A program made the translations under genes and the position numbers. Below are positions 15,046 through 24,016 of a stretch of DNA of 64,000 nt, piece by piece. The notes beneath the pieces were generated by a model that saw only the letters and a list, made by a program, of their open reading frames with translations, had not been told where the DNA came from and searched no databases. The stretch is taken from assembly GCF_036347135.1 (NCBI RefSeq), contig NZ_CP108938.1:8122001-8186000 (forward strand), read 5' to 3'. How positions within the stretch are numbered: position 1 is the stretch's first letter; each line of letters opens with the position of its first letter. Source of the DNA: Streptomyces sp. NBC_00775. GTDB taxonomy: Bacteria > Actinomycetota > Actinomycetes > Streptomycetales > Streptomycetaceae.

Positions 15046-16917
15046 GTGCCACTCCCCAGCGTCGCCGTACCGCCCTGGCTCGCCCACGCCCTGCGCGCGC
15101 AGCGCGGGCCCGTGCCCTGGAGTGCGGTGGGGCGGGGTGCGCTGGCCGCCGGGCCACTGCTCCTCGTGGCGGTGCTGAGCGGGCGTACCTCTCTCGGAGT
15201 CGTCGCCGCCCTCGGCGCCATGCTCGCCGGGATCAACGACCGGCCGGGGAGCCGGCGCGCCGCCGTCAAGAGGCTCGGGCTGCCCGCGCTCGCCGGGGCC
15301 GGGGGGCTGCTCATCGGGTCGTACGCCGGACAGCACGCCGGGGCCGTCGCGCTCACTCTCCTCCTCACCCTGCTCGGGCTCGTCGCCGGAGCCGTCAGCG
15401 CCATCGGGCCCGTCGCCTCCGGGGCCGGGACACAGCTGCTGGTCGCCTCGGCCATCGGGGCCGGGATGCCGTTGCCCGAACCCGGGTGGCAGCGTGCGGT
15501 CTTCTTCCTCGCCGGGGCGGGCTGGCTTCTTGCGCTGCGGCTCGCGCTGCCGACAACGGGCGTCAGCGCCGGGGACTACCGGTTCGACGGGGAGCGGGAT
15601 GCCGTCGGTGGTGTGTACGACGCGATCGCCGCTCTGCTCGACGCGGCCGGCGGACCGGACGCGAGCGGGCGGCGCGTCGCGCTGACCGCCGCGCTCGATC
15701 AGGCGCAGGACGCGCTCGCCGGGCCCCGGCTGCGGCGGTACGCCAGTTCCGCGGCCGAGCGGCGGCTGCACGCGCAGTACGCCGCCGCGCTGCCGCTCGC
15801 CGAGGCCGCGACCGCGCTCGCCTGGGCGGGTGAGACCGTGCCCGCGCGGGCCGCGGAGGGGCCGCGGCGGCTCGCCGTCGCCGTGCGCACCGGTACCCAC
15901 ACCGGGCCGCTGCCCGCGCCCGCCCGCTCCGCACCCGCGCTGCGCGCCCTCGACGACGCGCTGCTGCACGCCGCCGACGCCTTCGACCGGGGCGGCGCCG
16001 GAGACACCCTGCACACCCGGCGTCGTACGGCTGCCTCCCTCGTGCGCACCGCGCTCGGCTCCGGAGGGCGCGAGTACGGGCTCCGGGTCGCCCTCAGCTT
16101 CGGCGCCAGCGCGGCCGTCGCGCAGGCCCTGCACCACGCCCGCTGGTACGGGAACCACTCCCACTGGTACTGGCTCCCCGCCACCGCCGTGTTCCTCGTC
16201 AAGCCCGATCTGGGGCCGCTCGCCTCGCGCGTGCTGTGCCGGGCGGCGGGGACCGTGTTCGGCGCGGTCGTCTTCGCGGGGCTCGCCGCCCTGCTGCCCC
16301 GGCCGGAGGGACTCATCGCCCTGGTCGCGGTCAGCGGCGCCCTGATCCCCGTCGCCACACGGCACTTCGCCGCACAGACCGCCGTCGTCACCGTCCTCGT
16401 ACTCGCCCTCGTCATGGTGGGCGGGGAGCCGCAGGCCTCCTGGAGCCGGATCGGCGAGACGCTGCTGGCCTGCGGGATCGTGCTGCTCGTCGGGCATCTG
16501 CCGGCGCTCGGGCAGCGCGGCGGGACGGTACGGGCGCGGCTCATCCGCGCCGCGGAGGCGGCGGACGCCTATCTCACGCATGTGCTGAACGACGGCACCA
16601 CAGAGGACCGGGCCGGCCGGTGGATCCTGCGGCGCGAGGCCTATCGCGCGCTCGCCGAGGCCCGCGCCGCGATCGACCTCGCCGCCGCCGAACTCCCCGC
16701 CCTCGCACGGCACGCGGAGGGTACGGACGAGGTCGCGGCCACCCTCGAACGGCTCGTCGACACGACCACGGCGTGCGCCGTCCAGCTCGACGACACCGGG
16801 CGGCTCACACCTCGGCACACCGAGCGGATCGCCGAACTCCTCGACGAGCTGGCCGAGCGCCGGGAGCGTGCGGGGCTGACGACATCCAAGACGCCCAAGC
16901 TCCCCGTCGCTGTCTGA
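15046..16917 (+). CDS. FUSC family membrane protein (aromatic acid exporter-like)
   Basis: 623 residues from GTG, with AGGAG 4 bp upstream; the open frame upstream of it is not protein-like. Two repeats of membrane helices (about residues 25-170 and 350-490) are each followed by a cytoplasmic helical domain, the FUSC/YccS/AaeB layout. The second membrane block holds HSHWYWLPATAVFLVKPDLG, a typical FUSC segment, followed by the conserved R-x-x-G-T-V-x-G (CRAAGTVFGAVVFAG). Related proteins export aromatic acids or small toxic compounds with the proton gradient. Convergent with the EEP nuclease gene. A Thr/Lys-rich C-terminus ends the protein. Confidence 0.8.
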   Translation: MPLPSVAVPPWLAHALRAQRGPVPWSAVGRGALAAGPLLLVAVLSGRTSLGVVAALGAMLAGINDRPGSRRAAVKRLGLPALAGAGGLLIGSYAGQHAGAVALTLLLTLLGLVAGAVSAIGPVASGAGTQLLVASAIGAGMPLPEPGWQRAVFFLAGAGWLLALRLALPTTGVSAGDYRFDGERDAVGGVYDAIAALLDAAGGPDASGRRVALTAALDQAQDALAGPRLRRYASSAAERRLHAQYAAALPLAEAATALAWAGETVPARAAEGPRRLAVAVRTGTHTGPLPAPARSAPALRALDDALLHAADAFDRGGAGDTLHTRRRTAASLVRTALGSGGREYGLRVALSFGASAAVAQALHHARWYGNHSHWYWLPATAVFLVKPDLGPLASRVLCRAAGTVFGAVVFAGLAALLPRPEGLIALVAVSGALIPVATRHFAAQTAVVTVLVLALVMVGGEPQASWSRIGETLLACGIVLLVGHLPALGQRGGTVRARLIRAAEAADAYLTHVLNDGTTEDRAGRWILRREAYRALAEARAAIDLAAAELPALARHAEGTDEVAATLERLVDTTTACAVQLDDTGRLTPRHTERIAELLDELAERRERAGLTTSKTPKLPVAV

Positions 16918-16969
16918 GCGTCAATCTGCCGTCCTTGCCGGGCCGTTGGCCACCATCACCGTCCGACCA

Positions 16970-17923
16970 TTACGGCTGCACCCGCACCCACACCGGCGCA
17001 TGGTCCGACCCCGCCACCCCGCGCCGCTCGCCCGGATCCGCGCCCACCGACGGCAGCCGGAGCTGCTGCTCGCCGGGCAGACCCGTACCCGCGGCGGTGA
17101 CCCGACGCACCAGCTGATGGCTGACCAGGATGTGGTCGATCAGTTCGCGGCGCCCCGAGTTGACGCGGGAGTAGCGCTGGTCGGCCGGGATGAGCGGGGC
17201 CACGTCCCACAGGCGCGTCGCGTCGCCCGCGTCCGCGTGGTCGTAGCCGGGGGTGCCGATCTCGGAGCCGGGCGGGCCGAGGAGGATCTGGGTGGTCGCG
17301 GCCTGCACCTCGTCGTTGAGGTCGCCGAGCACCGCCACATCGCGGGTGCGGCCCTCGCCGGCCAGAAGCTCGTCGGCCAGCGCGCGCAGCGCCGTGGCCT
17401 CGGCGGTCCGCCGGTACAGGGCGTACGCGCCGTAGCGGGCCCGTTCGCCCTCGTCGCGCGGCTGGAAGCGCCCGCCGGGGTACGACAGCAGCTTCGACTT
17501 GAGATGGCAGACCGCCACCCTCAGGGACAGAGCCCGAGTCGTGACCTCCACCGCCAGGAAGCCGCGGCCCGCGTGCGACACGGTGGCGCCGCGGTCGTCG
17601 GCCTGGACGGGGCGCAGCGGCTCCGGGAAGGCGTTCGTGTCGGCGAGCACCTGTGGCACCACTCGGCTGAGGAAACCGACCCTGATTCCCCGGTCGTCCG
17701 GATGACCGGAGAGCGTGACCTGCCAGTCGCCGTCCAGCATGCCGGCCAGGTCGGCGAGCGCGTCCGGGTCCCCGACCTCCTGTACGCCCAGCAGCGTCGG
17801 GTCGAGTTCCGTGATGACGGCGGCCAGGGCGGCGAGTTTCGTCTCGTACGCGGCCTTGTCCTTCGGTCCGAAGGGGCCGCCGGGCCGGTACAGGTTCTCC
17901 AGGTTCCAGGTGCCGAGGAGCAT
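16970..17923 (-). CDS. Endonuclease/exonuclease/phosphatase (EEP) family protein
   Basis: 317 residues; ATG with AAGGAG 6 bp upstream. DNase I-like fold motifs are in order: WNLENL (Asn 8, Mg ligand) at the N-terminus, LLGVQEVGD (Glu 46) for the metal-binding glutamate, CHLKSK (His), VLGDLND (Asp and Asn) and the C-terminal SDHAPVWV (Asp-His pair). All catalytic residues are present, so it is likely an active phosphodiesterase or phosphatase. The absence of a signal peptide suggests a cytosolic substrate such as nucleic acid, a nucleotide or a phosphorylated lipid head group. Divergent from the amidohydrolase gene. Confidence 0.85.
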   Translation of the reverse strand: MLLGTWNLENLYRPGGPFGPKDKAAYETKLAALAAVITELDPTLLGVQEVGDPDALADLAGMLDGDWQVTLSGHPDDRGIRVGFLSRVVPQVLADTNAFPEPLRPVQADDRGATVSHAGRGFLAVEVTTRALSLRVAVCHLKSKLLSYPGGRFQPRDEGERARYGAYALYRRTAEATALRALADELLAGEGRTRDVAVLGDLNDEVQAATTQILLGPPGSEIGTPGYDHADAGDATRLWDVAPLIPADQRYSRVNSGRRELIDHILVSHQLVRRVTAAGTGLPGEQQLRLPSVGADPGERRGVAGSDHAPVWVRVQP

Positions 17924-18051
17924 GCCGGCTCCTTCCAGAAGGCGGGCTGTGGTGACGCCAGGGTGCTCGCGCAACCGGCCCGGCGACAGGGCTGGGACGG
18001 GATGCGCGGTTCACCTCCCCCCGCGGCACGACGCCGTCGTACGGTGACGCG

Positions 18052-19395
18052 ATGACGCAGTCTCCCGCTGATCTCCTCATCACCGGATGCACCGCACTGG
18101 TGCACGACGGTCAGGAGGAGATCGAGTTCTTCGAGGACGCCTCGATCGTCGTACGAGGCGGGGTCATCGAGGCGATCACCGACGACGTACGCGGCCTGGA
18201 CGCCGTCGAGCACATCGACGCCCGCGGTCAGGTGGCGATGCCCGGGCTCATCAACTGCCACACCCACTCGCCGATGGTCGCCCTGCGCGGCATCGCCGAG
18301 GATCTGCCGGCCGAGGAGTGGTTCAACGACTACATCTGGCCCATCGAGTCCAACCTCACGGAAAAGGACGTGGAGTTGGGGGCGCGGCTCGCCTGCGCCG
18401 AGATGATCCGCGCAGGAGTGACCTGTTTCGCCGACCACTACTTCTCGATGGACACCGTCGCCGCGGTGACGGCCGAGAGCGGGCTGCGCGCGCACCTGGG
18501 ACAGGCCTTCTTCTCCTCGCAGGGTGCCCAAGGCCGGGAGAGGTCACTGGAGTTCGCATTGCGGCATCGGGGCGGCGCCGACGGGCGCATCACCACCGCC
18601 CTCGCCCCGCACGCCCCCTACACCGTGGACGACGCCGACCTGGCCGCGACCGCCGAACTCGCCCGTGACCACGGCCTTCCGGTGCACCTCCACGCCTCCG
18701 AGAGCCGAGACCAGACGGACAACAGCCTTGCCCGCCACGGCCTTACGCCGATCGAGGTACTGGAGCGCACCGGGCTGCTCGACACGGAACTCCTCATCGC
18801 GCACGGCACCGGCATCATCGACCGCGACCTGCCCGTACTGGAGCGCGCGACGGGACAGGTGGCCGTCGCGACCGCACCGCGCGGGTACCTGAAGTTCGCC
18901 TGGGACCCGACACCGGTACGGGCCCTGCGCGAGATCGGCGTCCCCGTCGGCCTCGCCACGGACGGAGCCGCCTCGAACAACTCCCTGGACGTCTGGGAGT
19001 CCATGGCCCTCACCGCACTGGTGCAGAAGTCGGCCGAGGGCGACCCGCGCTGGCTGACGTCCCGTCAAGCCCTGCACCACGCAACCCTCCAGAGCGCGCG
19101 AGCCGTCGGTCTGGGGGAGCGGATCGGCACTCTCGCGCGGGGGCGGCGGGCCGACATCATCCTGGTCGACCTCACCGGCCCGCACACCCAGCCGGTGCAC
19201 GACCTCGCGGCCACACTCGTGCACAGCGCCCGCTCCAGTGACGTACGGACGACGATCGTCGACGGGCGCGTACTGATGCGGAACCGTCAGCTGCTCACGC
19301 TCGACCTGCCGTCCACGGTACGGGAGTTGGGGGAGCGGCTGCCCGCACTGGTCGACCGCGGCCATGGCCGGCGGATCCAGGAGTACGACACGTGA
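18052..19395 (+). CDS. Amidohydrolase, MtaD/SAH deaminase-like
   Basis: 447 residues. Metal-dependent hydrolase of the cytosine deaminase-like/ATZ-TRZ clade: NCHTHSP (HxH, near residues 66-70), HLHAS (His near 219), a downstream IAHGTG (His near 245) and TDGAASNN (Asp near 304). Family members deaminate 5'-methylthioadenosine, S-adenosylhomocysteine or guanine-like bases, or dechlorinate s-triazines; the FNDYIWPIESNLTEKDV segment resembles the MTA/SAH deaminase group. Substrate is inferred only. A TACGGT -10-like element ends 6 bp before the ATG, so the transcript may be leaderless. Confidence 0.85.
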   Translation: MTQSPADLLITGCTALVHDGQEEIEFFEDASIVVRGGVIEAITDDVRGLDAVEHIDARGQVAMPGLINCHTHSPMVALRGIAEDLPAEEWFNDYIWPIESNLTEKDVELGARLACAEMIRAGVTCFADHYFSMDTVAAVTAESGLRAHLGQAFFSSQGAQGRERSLEFALRHRGGADGRITTALAPHAPYTVDDADLAATAELARDHGLPVHLHASESRDQTDNSLARHGLTPIEVLERTGLLDTELLIAHGTGIIDRDLPVLERATGQVAVATAPRGYLKFAWDPTPVRALREIGVPVGLATDGAASNNSLDVWESMALTALVQKSAEGDPRWLTSRQALHHATLQSARAVGLGERIGTLARGRRADIILVDLTGPHTQPVHDLAATLVHSARSSDVRTTIVDGRVLMRNRQLLTLDLPSTVRELGERLPALVDRGHGRRIQEYDT

Positions 19396-19496
19396 TCCGC
19401 CGTGCCGGAAAGAATCCCGGCGATGGGCCGATGAGTTCCGCTCCTCGCGCCAGTCCCTCTCAGGAAGGGCACCGTTCCGTTCCGCAGGAGGAGCAC

Positions 19497-20198
19497 ATGA
19501 CGCTTCCGCAGATCGTCTCGCGTGAGGAGTGGCGCGCCGCGCGCGAGGAGCTGCTGCTCAAGGAGAAGACCGCAACGCGTGCGCGGGACGCGCTCAACGC
19601 GGCGCGGCGCGGGCTGCCGATGGTCGCGATCGACAAGGAGTACGTGTTCGAGGGCGGCGACGGGAAGGCGACGCTGCTCGACCTCTTCCGGGGGCGGCAC
19701 CAACTCGTCGTCTACCACTTCATGTTCGCGCCCGAGTGGGACGCCGGCTGCCGCAGCTGCTCGGCGTTCCTCGACCAGATCGGGCACCTCGCGCATCTGC
19801 GGGCCCGCGGCACGGAGTTCGCCGCCGTCTCCCGGGCGCCGTACACGAAGATCCTTCCCTTCAAGGCCCGCATGAGCTGGACGGTGCCCTGGTACTCGTC
19901 GTACGACAGCGACTTCAACCACGACTTCCAGGTGTCGTTCCTGGGCGACGACGAAGGCGGTGGCGAGCCCGGTGAACGTCCTGGCGTGAGCTGCTTCCTG
20001 CGGGACCGCGAGCAGGTCTTCCACACGTACTCGACGTACCAGCGCGGCCTGGACGGGCTCGGCTCCACCACCAGCTTCCTCGACCTCACGGCACTGGGCC
20101 GGCAGGAGGAGTGGGAGGAACCCAAGGGGCGCGCGTCCGCGCTGGGGGCGCCCGCGGGCAGCGAGCGGATCCGGTACCACGACGAGTACGAGGACTGA
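19497..20198 (+). CDS. DUF899 family thioredoxin-fold protein
   Basis: 233 residues from ATG with AGGAGGAG upstream. The sequence follows the DUF899 family: SREEWRAAREELLLKEKTAT, MVAIDKEYVFEGGDG, and YHFMFAPEWDAGCRSCSAF. The CRSC pair sits where thioredoxin-like proteins have their redox motif. WYSSYDSDFNHDF and the C-terminal GRQEEWEEPKG are also characteristic. The reaction is unknown; a peroxidase- or disulfide-type role is guessed from the fold. It begins about 100 bp after the amidohydrolase gene and may share its transcript. Confidence 0.85.
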   Translation: MTLPQIVSREEWRAAREELLLKEKTATRARDALNAARRGLPMVAIDKEYVFEGGDGKATLLDLFRGRHQLVVYHFMFAPEWDAGCRSCSAFLDQIGHLAHLRARGTEFAAVSRAPYTKILPFKARMSWTVPWYSSYDSDFNHDFQVSFLGDDEGGGEPGERPGVSCFLRDREQVFHTYSTYQRGLDGLGSTTSFLDLTALGRQEEWEEPKGRASALGAPAGSERIRYHDEYED

Positions 20199-20321
20199 GA
20201 GTTCCCTCACACCGGGTGTACCGCCCCGTGTCGGCTACGTCTCAGTACGGTCACTTCGCGAGCCGTTCACCCCATGCAGGGCGTTTAACTCTATGAGAGC
20301 AGTACTACATGGAGGTGCAGG

Positions 20322-20495
20322 GTGAACGGGCGAACGGTGCTGGAGCGCTTTCCCGCCGGTGGGCCGCGCGGGTCGTGGCCCGCGGAGGAGTTCGCACAGG
20401 CGCGCCGCCAGGAAGGACAGGCCGTGGAGGTCGTCATGGATCTCTCCACGGACGCGTTCCTGGTCGTCGTGCGAGGTGCCGACGTCGTCGAGTGA
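20322..20495 (+). CDS. Small conserved hypothetical protein (57 aa)
   Basis: 57 residues starting at GTG 11 bp after the start of GGAGGTG. Sequence begins MNGRTVLERFPAGGPRGSWP and ends MDLSTDAFLVVVRGADVVE. I recognise it as a type of short actinobacterial protein found repeatedly in Streptomyces, function unknown. The regular alternation in the last 20 residues suggests beta strands. It lies between the DUF899 gene and the convergent ABC transporter gene. Confidence 0.7.
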   Translation: MNGRTVLERFPAGGPRGSWPAEEFAQARRQEGQAVEVVMDLSTDAFLVVVRGADVVE

Positions 20496-20555
20496 GCTTC
20501 GCCGAGCGTGCCTCTCGTGAGCGCCGAACGCGCCTCTCGTGAGTGTCGAGTGGGA

Positions 20556-22583
20556 TCAGCCCCCGTCAGCCCCCCTTGGAGTGGGTACCTTCGACGTGAA
20601 CTGCTCGGCCTGCAGTGAGTACAGCTCCGCGTAGATGCCGCCCGTGGCCAGGAGCTCGTCCGGGCTGCCGGACTCCACGAGGCGACCCTGGTCGAGGACG
20701 TGGACAAGATCGGCGTGGCGTACGGACGCCAGCCGGTGCGTGATCAGGATGACGGTCTGGCCGGTGCCCGCCAGGGCCCTGATCTTCTCGAAGACCTCCA
20801 GCTCGGCCCGGGCGTCGAGCGCCGCCGTCGGCTCGTCCACGATCAGGATGGCGCCGCGCCGGTACGCGGCCCGCGCGATGCCGAGGCGCTGCCACTGCCC
20901 GCCCGACAGCTCGTGCCCGCCGCTGAAGCCGCGGCCCAGGAGCGTGTCCAGGCCCCGGGGCAGGTCCGCGACCACGTCCTCCGCCCCGGCCTCGGTGACC
21001 GACGAGGCCAGGCGCTCGTCCGTCAGCGGCGCCGAGGCACGCCCGACCGCGACGTTGACGCGCGCCGTGAACGGCCACCGTTTGAAGTCCTGGGCCACCA
21101 TCGCTATCCGCTCGGCGAGTTGATGCCGGTCGGCGGTCGCCGCGTCGACGTCGTCCCACAGGATCCGGCCGTGTTCGGGGGCGTAGAGCCCCGCGAGCAG
21201 CTTCACCAGGGTCGTCTTGCCCGAGCCGTTCTCGCCGACGAGTGCCACGATCTTGCCGAGCGGCACGCTGAGGGTGACGTCCGCGAGCGCGGGCCGGGAC
21301 GAGGTGCCCGGATAGGTGAACGTGACGTTCTCGAAGCGGATTTCGCGCGGATCGTCGGGGAGCGGATCACCGCCCACCGGGATCGCGCGCTCGGCCGCCT
21401 CGACGTACAGACGTTGCAGGTCGCCCACGAACAGGGCTTCCTCGTGGAGGGAGTTGACCTCCAGGACGAGCGTGTCGAGGCTCGCGGAACCGGTGCGGAT
21501 CGCGATCACGGCCGTACCGGCGACGGAGAGCGCCATCGCGCCGGCCAGCAGCAGCCCGCCGAGGGTCGCGTACGTCGCCACGGTGGCAAGTCCCGTCCAG
21601 GCGGCGGCGATCAGACCGGTGCGGGCGGAGAGCCGGGCCAGCCGTGCCTGCTCGGCCTCGGCGGTCTCCGACATCGAGCGGAAGTGGCGTAACAGGAACG
21701 GCCCGACGCCATGCACGCGGATCTCCGGGGCCGCGGCGGGCTCGGTGAGCAGACCGCTGATGAGATGCCCGGCGCGGGCGTGCTGCACCCAGGTGTGGAA
21801 CGACTCGTAGCGCCGCCGGGCGATGGTCAGCGCGCTCCAGGCACTCGGCAGCGTCATCGTGACGAGCAGCGGCAGCAGCGCGGGGTGCAGCACCGTCAGC
21901 ACGCCCGCCGCCGCGCACAGCGAGATCATCGCGTTCACCACCCGGGTGGCGATCGTGATCATGCTTCGGGCGGACCGGGCGCCGTACTGTGCGGTGTCCA
22001 GCAGCTTGTGGAAGGCGTCGTCCTCGATCGCGGCCAGCTCCACGGCCGCCGCCCGCTCCAGGTACAGCTCGGTCGCCACCCGCTCCACCTTCGGCTCCAG
22101 GCGTCCGGTGGCATACGTGGACGCGGCCCGCAGCAGCGCGGCGACCAGCATCACGGCGGCGACCGTGACCAGCGCCGGGAGCGCGCCGCGCAGCCGGTCC
22201 CCGACCGGGCCGCTCGTCATCAGCCGCCCCAGCACGCTGTTGACCGCCAGCAGACTGACCGCCTGGGCGCCGCCGCGGGTCAGCTCGGCGGCCAGCACGA
22301 CACGGGCGGCGCGCGGGTCCGCCTTCCAGGCGAGACGGAAACTGGACGCGAGCAGCGACGGCAGCCGCGTCAGCATCGCGCGGAAGTTCAACTCCAGGAA
22401 CGCGTCAGCGTGTTGGGACCAGCCCATGTCGTAGCGGAGCGGGCCGCCGAAGAGTAGATATTCGGAATCGGAGGGCGGCGGTTTGTCGTTGCCGCGCTTC
22501 TTCCTACGTGTCGGCTTCCCAGCCGATTCGCCCGTCGGCTTCTCCGCCGGCTCGCCCGCTGACTTCTCCGCCGCTTTCCCCAC
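20556..22583 (-). CDS. ABC exporter, fused permease/ATPase
   Basis: 675 residues from GTG, with GGGGAGG 6 bp upstream. The N-terminal 40 residues are a Lys/Glu-rich linker with EKSAGEPAEKPTGESAGKP. A six-helix type IV exporter domain (about 70-370) is followed by the nucleotide-binding domain: Walker A GENGSGKTT, Q-loop VAQDF, signature ELSGGQ, Walker B AILIVDEPTAALD and switch ITHRLA. Complete half-transporter, working as a homodimer or with a partner. The substrate cannot be read from sequence; related exporters carry lipids, peptides or drugs. Downstream of the HATPase/hypothetical pair on the same strand. Confidence 0.88.
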   Translation of the reverse strand: MGKAAEKSAGEPAEKPTGESAGKPTRRKKRGNDKPPPSDSEYLLFGGPLRYDMGWSQHADAFLELNFRAMLTRLPSLLASSFRLAWKADPRAARVVLAAELTRGGAQAVSLLAVNSVLGRLMTSGPVGDRLRGALPALVTVAAVMLVAALLRAASTYATGRLEPKVERVATELYLERAAAVELAAIEDDAFHKLLDTAQYGARSARSMITIATRVVNAMISLCAAAGVLTVLHPALLPLLVTMTLPSAWSALTIARRRYESFHTWVQHARAGHLISGLLTEPAAAPEIRVHGVGPFLLRHFRSMSETAEAEQARLARLSARTGLIAAAWTGLATVATYATLGGLLLAGAMALSVAGTAVIAIRTGSASLDTLVLEVNSLHEEALFVGDLQRLYVEAAERAIPVGGDPLPDDPREIRFENVTFTYPGTSSRPALADVTLSVPLGKIVALVGENGSGKTTLVKLLAGLYAPEHGRILWDDVDAATADRHQLAERIAMVAQDFKRWPFTARVNVAVGRASAPLTDERLASSVTEAGAEDVVADLPRGLDTLLGRGFSGGHELSGGQWQRLGIARAAYRRGAILIVDEPTAALDARAELEVFEKIRALAGTGQTVILITHRLASVRHADLVHVLDQGRLVESGSPDELLATGGIYAELYSLQAEQFTSKVPTPRGADGG

Positions 22584-22711
22584 CCATGGCCTCCCCGGGA
22601 CCGCACGAACGGTGCTTTCCCCAGGAACGCGGCGCTCCACCCGTGGAGGCGGTGGTGTTTTGCGGCGACCGGCGCACTTCGGACACGTCCGGCAGCCCCC
22701 GGCCGGAGGGT

Positions 22712-23158
22712 TTACGCGCTGATCGGACGCGACCAAACGGGCGTCGTCCCCGTCATCCGGCACAGCGCCAGATAGAGGGGGATCGGCGGGGTGTAAGGAA
22801 GCGTGCCGTCCGGCTTGTGGATGAGGCCGGGTGCGTCGGGCGCGTCCGGTACGACCGCCCCCGTGGCGTAGTGCGCGGGCGCCGGCCACTCCAGAGCGAC
22901 GTCGGAGTCGGAGGGTACGAGCAGCCACCAGCGCGACCCGTCTGCGTAGACACAGCCCACGCGGGGCAGCCGCGGCAGCAGCAGCGGTCCGAACCGGGCG
23001 GGCACCGACACCGCGTCGCAGCCCAGCGGCACGGTCATGCCCTCGGGTACGAGGAGACGCCTCAGCGGCCCGGACATCCGCTGCCCGCGCTTCATACGGA
23101 CCATCGTGTCCAGGCTCAGGACCTGGGCTCCAGGCCCTGCCGCCGACGTACCCCTCAC
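22712..23158 (-). CDS. Hypothetical protein coupled to the HATPase gene
   Basis: 148 residues; GTG overlaps the stop of the preceding ATPase gene (GTGA), indicating translational coupling. Recognisable stretches include VPARFGPLLLPRLPRVGCVY, DGSRWWLLVPSDSDVALEWP and the C-terminal PYTPPIPLYLALCRMTG. These resemble the short Streptomyces proteins often found beside anti-sigma-like ATPases and XRE regulators, and recall the N-terminal strand region of bifunctional primase/polymerase proteins, without any catalytic residues I can identify. No membrane segments. Function unknown. Confidence 0.65.
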   Translation of the reverse strand: MRGTSAAGPGAQVLSLDTMVRMKRGQRMSGPLRRLLVPEGMTVPLGCDAVSVPARFGPLLLPRLPRVGCVYADGSRWWLLVPSDSDVALEWPAPAHYATGAVVPDAPDAPGLIHKPDGTLPYTPPIPLYLALCRMTGTTPVWSRPISA

Positions 23159-23805
23159 ACCCTCCCCCCATCCCGGTTGCGCTCGATCGGCGGGACCCCC
23201 GGGGTCCGCGTTCCCCAGAACGCTTCCGTCCCGGTTCCCCGGCCGTCGGCCGGGGGCTTCTTCGCACTCCAGCCCAGGTCCGACCGGGCTCCGGTGGCCC
23301 CGTCCTGCCCGCCCTGCCCGTCCGCGCCGCGCTCCAGCTCCGCCCAGACCAGCAGGCCGGGCCCGGTGTCCTGGGCCCCCCAGGCCCTGGACACGGCCGC
23401 GACGAGGAGCAATCCCCTCCCGTGCTCCTCCTCGGGCCGCTGCGGCGAGGGGTGCGGCTCACCCGGAGCGCATCCCTCGTCACGTACCGCTATCCGCACC
23501 ACGTCGGAGGCATCGTGCAGCTCGCAGAGGACGCGCTCTCCGGCGGCGTGCACGATCGCGTTGGTGACCAGCTCGGAGATGACGAGGGCCGCCGTGTCGC
23601 AGGTGTCCTCGCACACCGCCCAGCCGGACAGCCGGGCACGTGCCAGGCGTCTCGCCTGAGCCACGGAGCCCGGGTGTGCGGCCAGCTCGAAGCGGAACCG
23701 GCGCTCGGCGGCCGCGCCGGGCCGGAGCCCTGCGGCGGCACGGAGACCGATCCGGTCTTCGGCGGCGTCTGTTCCTAACGGCGCGGACGGAATCACGCTT
23801 GCCAC
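23155..23805 (-). CDS. Anti-sigma-like HATPase domain protein
   Basis: About 216 residues from GTG 23805; an in-frame TTG at 23832 would lie in the operator region. GHKL ATPase domain of the anti-sigma factor/serine kinase kind: N-box ELVTNAIVHA, G1-type DEGCAPG, and the lid/G2 region HGRGLLLVAAVS. The C-terminal 65 residues are Gly/Pro-rich and poorly conserved. Such proteins in Streptomyces bind partner regulators or sigma factors. It is divergent from an XRE/DUF397 pair, a very common Streptomyces arrangement, and is followed by two coupled or nearby genes. Confidence 0.8.
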   Translation of the reverse strand: MASVIPSAPLGTDAAEDRIGLRAAAGLRPGAAAERRFRFELAAHPGSVAQARRLARARLSGWAVCEDTCDTAALVISELVTNAIVHAAGERVLCELHDASDVVRIAVRDEGCAPGEPHPSPQRPEEEHGRGLLLVAAVSRAWGAQDTGPGLLVWAELERGADGQGGQDGATGARSDLGWSAKKPPADGRGTGTEAFWGTRTPGVPPIERNRDGGRV

Positions 23806-23821
23806 TATCGCCCCGCCGTGA

Positions 23822-23857
23822 ACACTTGGCAAGTGTCACTCTGAAAAATGCAGAGTG
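23822..23857. promoter_or_regulatory. Twin inverted repeats in the HATPase/XRE divergent region
   Basis: Two abutting inverted repeats: ACACTTG-g-CAAGTGT (23822-23836) and CACTCTG-aaaaatg-CAGAGTG (23837-23857). Both have perfect 7-bp arms, and the region is AT-rich against its surroundings. Likely operators for the XRE protein controlling itself and the HATPase operon. Confidence 0.65.
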
Positions 23858-24016
23858 CTGTGTGACGCGGTGAGGGCGCGTGGCACACTGCTCGCAACAG
23901 CACGCCGAGCGGCGCCAGTTGGGATCGTCGAAGAGGACGAGGAAGAACCCGTACGGCGCCGCCCGGCCTGTCCGGACTCTGTGGACGGGCTGTCATGGAC
24001 TCAGTGGAGGTGGGAC

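Noticed and set aside
14839..16818. Long antisense open frames over FUSC, uvrB (43635-45851) and uvrA (60966-63791)
   Set aside because: They mirror codon bias of the sense genes, contain no family motifs and have no ribosome binding sites.
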